Shown here: positions 24,821 through 37,344 of the stretch, piece by piece
How the letters are laid out: every line of letters starts with the position of its first letter
How positions within the stretch are numbered: position 1 is the first letter of the stretch
Assembly (NCBI GenBank): GCA_036426205.1
Contig: CM071573.1
Coordinates: 74,577,043 to 74,641,042, forward strand
Direction of reading: 5' to 3'
Source: Ascaphus truei
Lineage: Eukaryota; Chordata; Amphibia; Anura; Ascaphidae
DNA length: 64,000 nt
The notes under the pieces: generated by a model
The model's input: the letters and a program-made list of their open reading frames with translations, nothing else
Told to the model about the DNA's origin: nothing
Databases searched by the model: none
Made by a program: the position numbers and the translations under genes

Positions 24821-26109
24821 GGCATATTTAATGCCAATGTAATGTAACTGATTGATAGCTTTTTTAAACTCACACAAATAAGTATTTTTAAATACTTTGA
24901 AACTTTGTAATTAGTTTGACTTGTATTGCTCAAATAAGTGTGACAGTACAGTACTTCTGTTTATCTGTTAGACTAATGACGGCTGAATAATTTGTATGCA
25001 AACAATGGAACAAGCAAAAATAACAATTCATCTCTTGCTTTGAGGATTGGCAAACAGTCTTATCACTAGAAGACATTATATAAATGTTGTGAAAACCCTC
25101 CAATGGTTTTTGTTTACTATGGAAGTTAAAAGTAAAAAAAAAAAAACAATGTTTTTACAAAAAAACTTATACTGTAGTTGTCTAATTAAAAATATAGATG
25201 TGCCAATCAGCTCAGCAGCGTCTACCTTATTAAACATGCCACTGCCTTCAGTTTGCTTTCGTCCTAGGAGAGACTGCCCCTTTAATACATTACTTTTTTT
25301 GGCCCTCTTTAAAGTGTGTGTATTTGAAATAAATAACAAAACCAGCTGTGAGCACATTCAGATATCTCAGACAGGGCTACAACCCTGCCTTTCACCATTA
25401 TCTCTTAGCATATTGCGCTTCCATTGCAGCCAGGGATTCTGGGAAATGACATGCAAATGAGTGCTGTGTGTCACCTTTTGTTTCAAATCCATTTTAGCTT
25501 ATACATGCCGCATTGCACAGCTTTTCAGCACAGCCTGGGTTAAAACCTGGGTTAAGAAGTGCAAAGCCAGTAAACCTACTCAAAGATAGCTTTTTCGACA
25601 TTTTGTGTCTCATTAGTGTGAGACTGGTTATACTGGTGCTACACTGGCTTTGCAATGTGAAGCTGAGGTAGGTTTCAACCACACACTATATTAATCATGG
25701 TGGGTATAAAAGTGACAAAAACCCTCCACCGTACAGAAGAGTAACCTTTGCTGCGTCTTTCTATTCCTCTCAAACCAGCAGACTAATTGTAATGACCACT
25801 GAATACCTAGAGTGGGACCCAGAGGGGGTTACATCTTCTGCAGAGTCTGAGGGAGGGTTAGGATTTGGCCAGGACACAAAATGTAACACTCCTTCAGCTG
25901 CATTACCATCAATTAGCGAATTAGTGAATACGCAATGTTACGTGTAACTATGCAGCACCCCCCATCACAGACAGTAAATGTTGCATTCTAATCAGTTCAC
26001 AAAATGATACAAGCATTACTTAGGATTTGTATCTCAATAGTAAAAGAAGGTAAAGAAGGGTGGGGGGCCGTGCTGATCCTTTCTTCTATGTAGTAACAAA
26101 GGAGGGGGA

Positions 26110-26205
26110 GGTAGTAGGGGGTGTGATACCTTTTATTGGACCACCAAGTAGTTGATATGTTACAAGCTTTCCAACCTCTCAGGGTTCTTCATCGGGTATA
26201 ACAGA
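26110..26205. repeat. Dispersed repeat (gtgatacc-tttattgg family), copy 1
   Basis: The shared blocks tgataccttttattggacca, agtagttgatatgttacaag and ctctcagggttcttcatcgg recur at 53682-53760. The class is unknown to me. Confidence 0.7.
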
Positions 26206-26633
26206 ATCAGACCCGTTGATGAACATATTTAATAACTTGAGCTTTATTTTCAAGGCTCTACCGTGTATCACATCATGGGTTTGTGATATAAAAAAAGCAC
26301 AGCTAATAAAAACCAAAACCAGCCCATCCATTCATGCATGGAATTGTATTGTATTGTATGTCTTTATTAATATAGCACCATTAATGTACATAGTGCTTCA
26401 CAGTAGTAATTCATGTGGTAATCAAATAATTAACAGATAATATAAATAACAGATCATGGGAATAAGTGCTTCAGACATAAAAGTAACATTAAGGAAGAGG
26501 AGTCACTGCCCCGAGGAGCTTACAGTCTAATTGGTAGGTAGGGAGAACGTAAAGAGACAGTAGGAGGGAGTTCTGGTAAGTGCGTCTGCAGGGGGTCAAG
26601 CTTTATGTATCATGTGTCCAGGATTATCCAGTG

Positions 26634-28533
26634 CTATTCATATGCTTCTTTAAGCAAGTGTGTCTTAAGGTGGATCTTAAAGGTGTTTAGAGAGGGTGCT
26701 AGTCGGGTACTGAGGGGAAGGGCATTCCAGAGGTGTGGGGCAGTCAGTGAAAAAGGTTTAAGGCGGGAAAGGGCTTTAGATACAAAGGGGGTAGAAAGAA
26801 GACTTCCTTGAGAAGAACGCAAGAGTCTGGATGGTGCATAACGAGAAATTAGGGCTGAGATGTACGGAGAAGCAGAAGAGTATAAAGCTTAAAAGTGAGT
26901 TAGAAGATGAGTGTGAGATGCGGGATTTGATCGGAAGCCAGGAAGAGGGATTTCATGAGGGGAGATGCTGAGACAGATCAAGGAAAGAGTATAGTGATTC
27001 TGGCAGCGCGTTTAGGATAGATTGTAGGGAGACAGGTGAGAGGCAGGAAGGCCGGACAGCAGGAGGTTACAGTAATCAAGACGGGAGAGAATGGGGCCTG
27101 AGTCAGAGTTTTAGGCAGTTGAGCAACAGAGAAAAGGGCGTATCTTTGTTATATTGCGGAGGAAAAGCAACAGGTTTTAGAAATGTTTTGAATGTGAGGG
27201 GCAATGTGAGAGGGAGTCGAGTGTGACCCCTAGGCAGCCGTGCTTGGGCTACTGGGGAAGAATGGATAATGAGGTAGGGAGGAAGGTGGAGGTAGGGGGG
27301 AGAATAAGGAGGAAGCAGTAGTTTAAACGCTTGCGAAAGTAATGTAAAGAACCATTGAGGAAGGGGCGTTAGCATGTGAGTAAGGCGGAGGGCCATCCAG
27401 GATGATATACAGAGAGACATTCAGAAACTTTGGTTTGTACAGCAGGTGTAAGGTCAGGTGTTGAAAAGTATATTTGTGTGTCGTCACATAGAGGTGATAA
27501 TTAAACCCAAAGATGGTGGGTGTACAGAAAAAGAAGAGGTCCAGGACAGAGCCCCTGGGGTACCCCCACAGAGAGATCAATAGAGGAGGAGGGTGTTAGC
27601 AGAAGAGACCTGAAAGTACGATGGGAGAGGTAGGATGAGATCCAGGATAGAGCTTTGTTCCGAAACCAAGAGTATGGAGAATGTGAAGGAGAAGAGGTGA
27701 CCACGGTGTCAAATGCTGCGCAGAGAGGTCGAGTAATATTTACAAGTGTAATGACCTCTGTCTTTGGCAGCATGGAGGTCGTCAGTTATTTTAGTGAGGC
27801 TGTTTCCGTGGAGTGAGCAGTGCGGAAGCCAGATTGTAGAGGGTCTAGGAGAGAATAGGTGTTGAGAAAATGGAGCAAGCGAGAGAATACAAGACGTTCA
27901 AGGAGTTTAGAGGCAAAGGCAGGAGGGAGACAGGTCGATAGTTACAAAGACAGGTAGGGTCAAGCTTGCTGTTTTTGAGTAATGGTATGACTGTTGCATG
28001 TTTGAAGGAGGATGGATAGGTTCCAGAGCAGAGGGAGGAGTTAAAAATGTGTGTGAGCATAGGGATTATAGTACGAGCAAGAGGTTTTAGGAGATGGGAG
28101 GGAATGGGGTCAAGAGGGCAAGTGGTAGAGGGAGAAGAGGCGATCAACAGCGACACATCCTCCTCTGAGACAGTGGGGAAAGAGTCAAGGAAGGCGGAGG
28201 AGAGTTAGGAAGAGATGTAGGATGGGAGGAAGAAACAGAGGGGTTGTTCTGCCGTATGGATTCCACCTTTTCTTTAAAATAGTCAGCAAAGTCCTGAGCG
28301 GAGATGGAGGAAGGAGAGGCAGCTGAGGGTGGTTTGAGTAGAGTATCAAAGACAGAGAACAGTCGGTGTGGGTTAGACTTGTGCATGTTGATTAGTGAAG
28401 AAAAGTAGGCTTGTTTAACTTGCGAGAGGGCAGAGTTGAAACAGGATAGCATAAATTTGTAGTGAAGGAAGTCTGCGAGAGTATGAGATTTCCTCCAGAG
28501 GCGTTCAGAGGAACGAGTGGAGGAACGCAGCAT
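26634..28533 (-). pseudogene. LINE reverse transcriptase and C-terminal part, frameshifted
   Basis: The minus-strand frames show [53 protein letters not shown] (RT motif 1-2), WFRNKALSWISSYLSHR and a worn GVPQGLCPGPLLF (RT motif 4). The catalytic FADD-type box is not recognisable in the decayed part near 27400-27500. The C-terminal block STPFVSKALS to LKTHLLKEAYE closes the ORF. Confidence 0.85.
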
Positions 28534-29771
28534 GCGCGTGTGGGAATTTAGCCAGGGTTAGAAGGGCGAGTGTGGCAGAGAGAAAGCGGGGCATGTAGAT
28601 CAAGAGAGGAGGACAAGGCAGAGTTGTAGTTCCTGACCGGTTGTCAGGGTCTGTAGCAGAGCTGAGAGAGGAGAGGGAGGAGCGTAAAGTGGTCTCAAAG
28701 TCAGGTAAGTGAATAGAGCGCAGGTTTCTGCAGAACCGGGGGGTAGATGGAGGTGGAGAAGGGGAGAAGCGAGATAGAGAGAATGAGATGAGGTGATGGT
28801 CAGAGAGAGGAAAAGGGGAAATGGAGAAATCGGAGAGAGAGAAGTTTTTAGTGAAAACCAGGTCTAAGTAGTGGCCATCCTTGTGGGTGCTGGCTGCAGT
28901 CCACTGTTGAAGGCCAAAAGAAGAGGTTAGAGAAAGAAAGCGGGAAGCCCAAGGGAGAGAGGGGTTTATCAATGTGGCAATTGAAGTCCCCAAGGAGAAG
29001 AACAGGGGAGTCTGTGGAAAGGAAGAAAGAGAGCCAGGATTCAAAGTGAGAGAGAAAGGCAGAAGGGGGGTGAGTAGAGGTAGATGGGCGATAGATGACC
29101 GCCACATGGACAGGGAGAGGAGAGAAAATCTGGACTGTGTGAGCCTCAAAGGAGGGAAAAGCAAGAGATGGAGGAATAGGAAGGGTTCGGTAACAGCAGA
29201 GAGAGGAGAGATGGAGGCCCACGTCTCCACCCCTGCCATCAGTGCGCGGAGTGTGGGAGAAGGAAAGGCCACCATAAGAGAGGGCAGCTTCCAGAGCAGA
29301 GTCAGACTGAGTGAGCCAGGTCTCAGTTATGGCAAATAGGAGCAGAGAGTGAGAGAGAAAAAATTAATGTACAGAGAGGAACTTGTTAGAAAGGGAGCGA
29401 GCATTCCAAAGGGCACAGGAGAAAGGGAGAGAGGAGGGAGGGTGGCAGGGGATGGGTATGTGGTTGGAGGGGTTGACACCAGAGGAAGTAGAGTTTGCAA
29501 TTGGCAGGCGAGGACGAGCGCATGTAGGAATAAGGCAGGGACCAGGATTGGGAGAGATATCCCCAGAAGCAAGGAGGAGAAGCATGGATAGAAAGAGAAT
29601 ATGTGAGGATGATTTGTAGGGATGTGCTTTATTGCTGGGGATATAGCTGTGTGGTGTCAGAAGGCGCAGGTAAGAAAGAAGTTCATGTGAACAGAGAAGT
29701 GGTGAAGGAAGGAGAGATGGAGATATATGAATAGAGTTAGAGACATAATGAGGCTGTAAAAAGAAGTGCAT
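28505..29771 (-). pseudogene. LINE ORF2 N-terminus and endonuclease domain, frameshifted
   Basis: The reading passes through at least three frames. On the minus strand come LLLLASGDISPNPGP (the D-to-P segment at 29538-29561), then ALWNARSLSNKF (the endonuclease start, NARSL), VAVIYRPS, LLGDFNCHID (the GDFN metal-site motif), and finally GHYLDLVFTKN and LSDHHLISFSL (the SDHH catalytic motif). These are the ordered hallmarks of an apurinic-endonuclease-like domain of L2/CR1 LINEs. At least two frameshifts rule out function here. Confidence 0.85.
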
Positions 29772-30356
29772 AATTTGAGAAGAAGTTAAGTCATTAACAT
29801 TTCTTAGTAAGGGAACAAACTGAGGGGTACATTGTATACAATCCCAAACAATGGGGAGTTTTTGGCCTATATAACAGGCTACATAAAGGGGTAAAAAAAC
29901 TATGTTTCCATGTTATAACGACAGAATGTAGCTGTCGGACACCTTGGAGTAGGTACTTAAAGTGACCAAAGTCATTGTTAAACCGTTAACATTGAAATAT
30001 AAAGCAAATGTCCAGAGCCACTAAATCAGCAGTGGTAATGTCCAGTGCAAGATCTCCAAGGAGTTATTGTATAAAATATCATGAAGTGTATATAGTCTGT
30101 GTGAACAACTAGCCACATTTTCAAAATGGCACACGCCATGTTTTGGAGATGGGCTGCCTTGAAGCAGGGGTTAAGTGAACTGTCCAAAAGACCACGAAGA
30201 CAAAACAGGCCACAAGTTGGTTCAGTTTATTAATGGAACCATTGCAGATCATTGTTCGATTTTAACAATGTCAACTGTAACTACCTTCAGTGCTTTCCAG
30301 CCATGTTGGGGACCCCAAGAACAATATGTGACCTATTATTTGTTCTCTATAAACAG

Positions 30357-30432
30357 GTCCAAGCGTCCAGGACCAGTTCCAATGGCCACACCACGAATGG
30401 ACTCCCCGATGTCAGTGATCCCTCATCAGAAG
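30357..30432 (+). CDS. LDB3: LDB3 linker exon after the PDZ domain
   Basis: A 76-bp exon. Its first G completes the Lys codon of the PDZ exon, then it encodes 25 residues beginning SKRPGPVPMATP and ending MSVIPHQK. The human protein has the same SKRP start and VIPHQK end, with a variable proline-rich middle. The acceptor is ctataaacag and the donor is GTATTT at 30433. It ends in phase 0, which matters because it is the common 5' partner for both the cardiac exon at 42980 and the microexon at 47800. The intron before it is 15.7 kb and contains the large minus-strand LINE. Confidence 0.93.
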
Positions 30433-31336
30433 GTATTTATACTTATCGTCTTTTCCACAAAGCGTTGCTGACCTCACTAGCAGCAAAGGTGGTGTTGGAT
30501 ATTACACAATATGTTCAATATTGTTAATACATTTGTACTTACATAATGCATATTTTGGGATAGCTGGTCATTTGTCAGGAAGTGGTATTTCCAGCCCATT
30601 TGTTGTCATGTAGCATCAGCATTTGTATCTGTTAACATTTGATGGAATACACTCGCCTAAACTGATAAACGGCCGAGAAACTGAGTAAATTCAGCATTTC
30701 TGTTAACCTTTAGCCGTATATCATTTTGTACATTTTCAATAGGGCAAAATGATAGAGAGACACATACACCCGTGTATTTTCAGTTCAAGGCAAGACAAGA
30801 ATAAACTATTATAAATAATATTCCCTGGCTTCTCTCCTGTACCTTTTTATAATGAAATCACGTCTTCGGGATCCATCCCATGTGTTGCTACACGGTTACA
30901 TTTTAGCCATGTTATGGATTCAGTGTTTTACTTCAATAATATGCTTCTTCATTGCCAACAGCTGGAAAAAAATGTGTTTTAGAGAAAAACAGATTTTGAG
31001 CAACACTTTTATCAAAATGTCAGTTATTTGTATGATAGTTAGAGATAAAGACCTATTAACGTCGGTATTAGATACCAAGAAAATCCTTATATACGTACTA
31101 CTGTTTTCTATGCAACAGTTTTGTTTTGTAGTGTTTAACTACTGTACTACAGTATGTCATTTTAACCATTATATTTGGTGATATAATCTCCCGTGCCTAC
31201 GCCTATATTTTGTCATAGTGTCTGTTTACTTTTCTTTCCAGCCATTGACATAGAGGACAAATAGGATTAACCTCGCTCCAACCAAAATGTAGCATATAGT
31301 ATTTACTGTTCAGTGTGCTAGCAGGGGAATGGAATA

Positions 31337-32208
31337 CCAATAAAGGAAATTGATGCGTCGCGTCAAGAAGACACGGCTCAAACAATGAGATCCCGATAGC
31401 GGTGCGCAACTGACCAACGGTATAGTGGTTTTAATGGTGTTTACAAATTAAACTGTGTAAAACACGGACTTTAATTCATATAATATTAAAATATAAAATT
31501 ATAAAACACAACGTAAACCACTTGATCTGAATAAACACCAATGAGTAAATATACAAATATATATATATATAGCCCTATAAATGTATCTGTCCAAATGACC
31601 TTGCTAGGCTCATAGGTAGTGTACACTATTATAGGACTATTGGAGAGTTAGTGATCTGAAGAACAGATGGAGAGTGTCTCCTGATCTGGGTTAAAGTGAT
31701 ACTCTATGATTTGCTACAATGATCTATTATAGATTGAGACCTTAAGTGGTACCTCTAAGGATACAGCCTGCCCCCTTTTGTGACGTCACTGGAGACGTTG
31801 CGGAAAATCTTATTATAACTTTCGCTGGTGGCGTCATCGGTCGCGTCGCTGTCGCCAGCACTATAAGCGCGGCCTAACTCTCCCATAGTCCTATACTAGT
31901 GTACACTACCTATGAGACTAGCAAGGTCATTTGTACAGATACATTTATAGGGCTTTTTATATAATTTCTCATTGGAGTTTATTCAGATCACCTAGTTTAC
32001 GTTGTGTTTTATAACTAATTTTATAACTTTATATTTTAATATTATATGAATTAAAGTCTATGTTTTACACAGTTTAATTTGTAAACACCATTAAGACCAC
32101 TATACTTTTGGTCAGTTGTGCACCGTAATCGGGATACTCATTGTTTATCGGGGTAATCATTGTGTGAGCCGTGTCTTCTTGACGCGACGCATCAATTTCT
32201 TTTATTGG
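31337..32208. mobile_element. Large fold-back element, ~330-bp inverted arms
   Basis: The left arm begins ccaataaaggaaattgatgc and runs to about 31660. The right arm, 31880-32208, is its reverse complement and ends gcatcaatttcttttattgg. Shared landmarks in order are gacacggctca/tgagccgtgtc, taatggtgtttacaaattaa, tatatttatagggc-type centre and aggtagtgtacact. The arms differ by small indels (for example 20 extra bases near cggggtaatc). The ~220-bp core holds a MITE end. There is no reading frame. Confidence 0.8.
31780..31874. mobile_element. MITE end fragment inside the fold-back element
   Basis: gtcgccagcactataagcgc followed by ggcc and TAA matches the terminus of the 1398-1587 subfamily. 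The other end is not visible, so it is a truncated copy in the loop of the 31337-32208 element. Confidence 0.5.
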
Positions 32209-32744
32209 CCAGCCATTCACATACATTAGGGATGTCGCCCTAATATAGAGGAAGTAAATGTACTAGGAGGAGAAGATGACTCATTTTCCCCTCTAGTAGT
32301 AGTTAAATCTTAGAAGAATATTTGATACCCACAAGTATGCTATGTTTGTTATCAGCATATTGTACTCATACAGGCAAACACGCTGCTGCTATTTTTTTTT
32401 TATATTTTTCAACCAAAGGCAAATAATATTTCTATGTAAACATTGGCAGACCTGGTTCTCAAATATAGGATGCTTTCTTTTCTTTTTTTTTACTATCTGA
32501 TGTTTCAGACTTAGATGCTTGAATTATTTCACAATTTAAAGAGGCAGTCCAAGTGGCATTTAAAAGAAAATAATTATAATAAAAACAATTATATATATAT
32601 ATATATATATATAGTGAAAAAATGCAGCCTTTGAGTACCTTTAATGAAAACTAATTACCTAAGCTGCCAATCGATTCGCTCTCCAGTGATCTATGACTGC
32701 TTCCCTGGCAGTAATGGCTGCCTTTCCGTTTCAATCAATTCTAC

Positions 32745-32910
32745 AGTCAGTGTAACTCAGCAGCTACAGTGTATTCTTATATTTCTAAGGTAGCACTACC
32801 TATTGTTACAGTTTGCAGCTCTAAATTCTGGGGACATTAGAAACAGAAGTGTTACAAAGACCTTGCACTGCTGGAGAGGTGGGCTAAAGCCTGCTATAGA
32901 GATCAAAGGA
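32745..32910. repeat. Unclassified dispersed repeat, copy 1
   Basis: The blocks taactcagcagctacagtg, ctattgttacagttt, gaggtgggctaaagcctgct and a trailing attaggaattgaa recur in the same order at 57712-57920. Confidence 0.65.
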
Positions 32911-34028
32911 TGCTCAGTATATTAAAACATTAAAAATGGTATTAGGAATTGAATTACATTTTTTTTTGTAAGTAATATCTAATACTACAGAACTGATATA
33001 TTAAATAAAACACACATGTAGGATATTGCATGGATTGTTTCTTAGCAGGTTCAGGTACATTAGCAGGAAGACAGAACTACAATCCTGAGAGGATGGTGGC
33101 TTGTGGATCCTGGCTTGTGAGTTTAGGATCCCCTCAACTGGCTGCCTGATGCCGATAATTATCCCCCGCGCAAAAGCAAAATGTCAGAGAGATTGAGAAA
33201 GAAGTCAGATAACACCCTGTAATGAAAACATAAAGCTGCTTAGTAGCATGTGCAGTAAGGTCACGGAAAGCATGTTTTCCTGTTAGCTTGGGGTGTTTCC
33301 TCATTACATTTATAACAAGGGACTCATCCTTCAGTCTAGCCCATTTTGGAAAACTGACCATTTTCTCCCTGCTGATCGGATTAATTTTGAAACCACAAAT
33401 GCTGAAAGGGACTATAATATATCACTCTGTAATACTGTGGGTCTATTTTTAAAGAGTAATTATTATTTAAGTTGCCAATGTACAATGTTGGATTGTACGC
33501 AGCATAACGCTACATATACAGTATAGTCAGTAACTGCCCTAAATAGGCTTCGTACCTGAGACACTGAGACACTGAGCCGCGGATGTCATGACAATATATC
33601 AACCCATAAGATTACCCCAACAGCACATGTAATGTCAACGCCTGTACAATATGCTGTAATATTTTAACATATAATATTGTTTTCTCTTATGTAGCGCTGA
33701 CAGTGTATACAGGGCTGTGCATAGAATTTTGCCCAAGGAGCTGAGATGTGAACCAGGCCTCCCTGCTTAGGAGCCAGTGGGGGGATATTCTAGCAGTTGC
33801 GAGTTTCTCATTGCCCAACCGCGCGGTTTGATAAAGTCATAAGTAGCGGATTAAAACTAGCCAAAAATCCATATTCTGTATTGGAAATCGCATGGTGTAA
33901 ACCGCGTCTACAAAAGATGACAAACCGCCCGGTTTAACAGCCAAAATGTCCGGATGGCACTTGCTTTAGAAACAGAATGACCTGAGGTGGAGCTAACTCT
34001 GTCCCCAGTCTGACATATGGGTTTTGAT

Positions 34029-35196
34029 CAGGGGCGTAGCTAAAGCCCGGGCAAAGGGCTCGCTCTCCCCTCCTCCTGTAGAGACACGTGGGGGGAGATG
34101 GTATGCAGCGGTGGCGGTGAGCCCCCGGCATTAAACAGAAGGTAAGGCGGTAGAGGAATCAGCACTTGTTACACAGGCAGAGCAGGACAGAGGAGAGGAG
34201 CGCGCAACAGCGGTCCAACCCGGAAGTGCTTCTTCCGGTGTCTGCTGCTAGAGGGCGCTCCTTACCTCGTGCATCCTGATGAGGGTGAGAGATTATGATG
34301 ATGATGATGATGATGATGAGGGGGGAGAGAGATGATGATTAGGGGGAGAGATGATGACATGGGAGAGATGATGATGACGGGGAGATCTGATGATGGTGAT
34401 GATAAGGTGGAGATCTGATGATGAGGGAGAGATGATGAGGGACAGAGATGATGATGAGGGGAAGAGGTGATGATGATGATGGAGAGAGATGAGGGGGTGA
34501 GGTGATAAGGGGGAGAGGTTATGATGATGAAGGGGAGAGATGATGAGGATGGAGAGAGAGGATGAGGGGGTGTGGGGTGATGAAGGGGAGAAGTTATAAT
34601 GATGAAGGGGAGAGATGGTGATGGTGATGATGATGAGGGGGAGAGGTGGTGATGGTGATGGTGATGATGATGATGAGATGGAGAGCTGGAGATGGTGATA
34701 AGGGGGAGAGCTGGCGATGGTGATGATGATGAGGGGGAGAGCTAGTGATGGTTATGATGATGGGGGTGCTGATGATGAGGAGGAGTGGAGAGATGAGGAG
34801 GAGAAGGGGGAGAGATGGGGAGGGGGATAGATGATGAGGAGGGGGGTGAAAGGAGGAGGAGGGGCAGAGAGGAGGAGCAGGGGCAGAGAGGAGGAGGAGT
34901 AGGATGGGGAGAGATGAGGAGGAGAAGGATGGGGAGAGATGATGATGGGTAAGGGGAGAGATGAGGAGGTGGGGGAGAGATGATGAGGAGGAGGGGAGAG
35001 ATGGTGATTATGATGGGGAGGGGGAGAGATGAGGAGGAGGTTGAGAGATGATGAGGGATGATGATGGTGAGGGATGATGAGAGAGGATCAGGGAAAAAAT
35101 GGGGGAGAGAGAAAAAAATTGCAGCCAGTATTAATATTAATAGGGACCTGAAAATTCTTTTGCCCGGGGGCCCACGAATGTCTAGCTACGCCACTG
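34029..35196. mobile_element. hAT-like element (1,168 bp) with GATGA purine array
   Basis: The left end is caggggcgtagctaaagccc and the right end is ...gtctagctacgccactg, inverted at tagcta/cgccactg. The flanks gttttgat (34021-34028) and gttttgct (35197-35204) agree at 7 of 8 bases, an 8-bp target duplication. CAGGGGCGTAGCTA is a familiar hAT-type end. No transposase is encoded; most of the interior is the purine array. Confidence 0.75.
34285..35110. repeat. GATGA/GGGGAGA purine-rich array, about 820 bp
   Basis: Irregular repeats of gatgatgatga and gggggagagatgatga occupy nearly the whole stretch. The plus strand is almost free of C. It lies inside the hAT-like element at 34029-35196. Confidence 0.9.
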
Positions 35197-35564
35197 GTTT
35201 TGCTGAGATATGGGTTTGGCTCTCTCAGCAAAACCCATATTTCAAGCTCTAGAAGGAACTCAGGATACCAATCTCGCCACTCTGAAGTAGCGAGAGAGAA
35301 AGATGTCGGTTATTAGAAGCGGTTTTCCATTTTTCACTTCACGAAGCTACTAGAATTCAGCAAGTTTTTTGTCATTCTGCCCAGATTTCCACAGCCAGAA
35401 TTAAACCGCTTCTTAAAAAGCCTCTTCCAGTTTGGCCATGCGAGAAAGCCTTACAGAATAGCAAAGCATGCAAACCCGATCGGAAAGGGCTCTTTTGACA
35501 CGGATTAGAGGCCACAGTGTCATTGTTCTCAATCAGCGCCTTTACACACTGACCCGCTCCTTTA

Positions 35565-36085
35565 GGCCTGGGTCCCGCTGCTTCCGACGGCGCGCGCGGC
35601 CGTGTGCGCGTCACTCACCGGACATGAGTTTATCCCGAGCCGGCCCCAGTCCCCCCTCCCTGCAGGGCTCGCTACACGCTGTGACGCGTCAGCCGCCAGG
35701 GGATGCAAGAGAATTGTAATCCCGAGCGGCGACGCGTCACGTGGTGTGGCTGTGAGCCAATGAGGAGGGGAGGCTTCAGGAAGGGGGGAGGAGAGGGTGG
35801 AGGAGAGCAGCAATTTGTCTTCTGCAGCACCAAGGGAGCCCCCCTGCTCCCTCACACAGACTCTCTCATCAGGGAGGCAGCGGGGAGCGGGGAGGCGGGG
35901 GAGGGAACCCCTTGACACAGTGTGATGGCCCCGCCCCCCGATGTCATTGCTGCACCCCCCGAACCCGTTTTGGCCACGCCCCCCCGCTCCAGCTCCTGCT
36001 CCCTACAGACCGCAGATAGCGGTCAAGTGCCTCTCCACGCGCCGCCTGTCTGCAGTGCGGGCGCGTGGTCTGAGGCAGCGGGGCC
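35565..36085. mobile_element. TWA-flanked GC-rich MITE (521 bp)
   Basis: It starts ggcctgggtcccgctgcttc and ends tgaggcagcggggcc, flanked by TTA (35562-35564, 36086-36088). It has high CpG density, CCAAT-like and GC-box-like strings. It could be mistaken for a CpG-island promoter, but the bounded ends argue for a transposon. Confidence 0.6.
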
Positions 36086-36519
36086 TTAGCCTTAGCCAAT
36101 ACTCTTCTTCTCTAACTAATAGGACTTAAAACAAATATGACTTAAACATAGGGGAATTAAACTTCCCAGTATATTGAATAAGTATTGAATATGGTTTTGG
36201 CAGGGGCAATGCACATTGTACAGGGGCTTCACTAAATACCACAAGGATCTTCTTATCTGAACCTTGAAAACAGGAAATAGAGGCAGAATGATAACTAAGC
36301 TATAGTATATATATACCAACGTCCCCTATACCACTTTCATGGACACCATCACAGTGACAACCTCTAATTCAGGCTCCCGCTCATCAGGGGTAGTGATGAG
36401 CAACTTTGTGGCGGGTTTGGACCCGCCTCGGATCGCCCGGTTCCTTTGGTCTGTGGATTTCTGCGAATCGATCTCAAAAAGGGTGATTTAGTCTTTTCTT
36501 GTTTTTTTTTCTATCACCG

Positions 36520-36720
36520 ACAATACAATCTGCTTATTCCACAATCCTTTGGAGGATTTTACCAATCCAATCCGTGGATTTAGCAAACCCCTGGTGGATT
36601 TTAGGAATCCGTGGAATCCACCAGTGGCTTGCTAAATCCGCGGATTGGGTTGGTAGAAACCCTCCAACGGATTGCGAAGTCCGCCGATTGTATTGTTAAA
36701 ATTCACCAGCGGATTGTATC
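36520..36720. repeat. Degenerate tandem repeat of a ggattt/aatccg unit
   Basis: Many imperfect copies of tggatttnncaatcc or ccngcggattg follow each other (for example aatccgtggatttagcaaac and cggattgcgaagtccgccga). The period is about 25-30 bases. The function is unknown. Confidence 0.6.
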
Positions 36721-37344
36721 CTAATGGCGGTTTTGGGTTCATCTGCACGGATTGAAACCGGCACAACCCGTCGACGTATTTTACACCGCGGAACGGATTT
36801 TGAATGGAAATCTCAGGAAATTCCGCGAAACGGACGTTGACAGTTTCCCCCGTCCCTAATCGGGGGACACAGATCTGCAGAGAATATGTTCCCGGTCTTA
36901 GTACAAAGAGACATGAGATAACATTAGAAAGAACTAATGAATGGATATAAATGGATATTGAATATGCAACAGAAGTGATGCAAACAGTATAGAACAGTAT
37001 TACATGGGTAATACTAGTAATAAATGCACTGTATGCCCATGAAAGAGAGAACAAAGCCTTAACTCCCCTTTAAGTGGAGAAGATCCTGTTCTGTATTTGT
37101 GATGTTCCTGGTCTCTTTTTATTCATTAGTATGGGTCTTTTTTTTTTTTTAGATATTTGTCAGACAAACGTTTCTTTGGTCAAAATGCCAAACTCTTTGT
37201 GGAAGCAGCATTCACTTCTTGGATTATTTCCTTTCATGAAGGAGCTTCCTATATTTTATACATTTGTATATTTCATTTATTTCTAGCAGCTATTTTGTTA
37301 AATGTTTACAATAAGCATGCATGGCCAATTCGACGTTTGTACAT

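Larger units (their letters stand above)
26341..29800 (-). mobile_element. Nearly full-length, degenerate L2/CR1-type LINE
   Basis: A 3.4-kb non-LTR retrotransposon on the minus strand. Its 3' end (gtgctatattaataaagaca reading on the minus strand, with a TACAATACAAT tail) is at about 26341. Going 5', it holds a C-terminal region (STPFVSKALS, LTAPHLWNALP, LKTHLLKEAYE, 26634-26822), RT motifs (27323-28156) and an AP-type endonuclease (28505-29572). The N-terminal start with GDISPNPGP is near 29560. The ORF is broken across several frames, so it is dead. The intronic insertion is antisense to LDB3. Confidence 0.9.
14667..30356 (+). other. LDB3 intron between PDZ and linker exons (15.7 kb)
   Basis: This is a non-coding intron. 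Unlisted stretches such as 15760-16980, 17410-18730, 22560-23330, 23770-24760, 24830-26100 and 29810-30340 are AT-rich with no exon, RNA gene or recognised repeat that I can support. Confidence 0.8.

Noticed and set aside
26634..29771. An intact, active LINE
   Set aside because: The coding sequence switches frames several times and the RT catalytic box cannot be found.
35565..36085. CpG-island-like promoter of another gene
   Set aside because: High CpG content is bounded by GGC/GCC ends and TTA flanks like the other MITEs, and no first exon follows.
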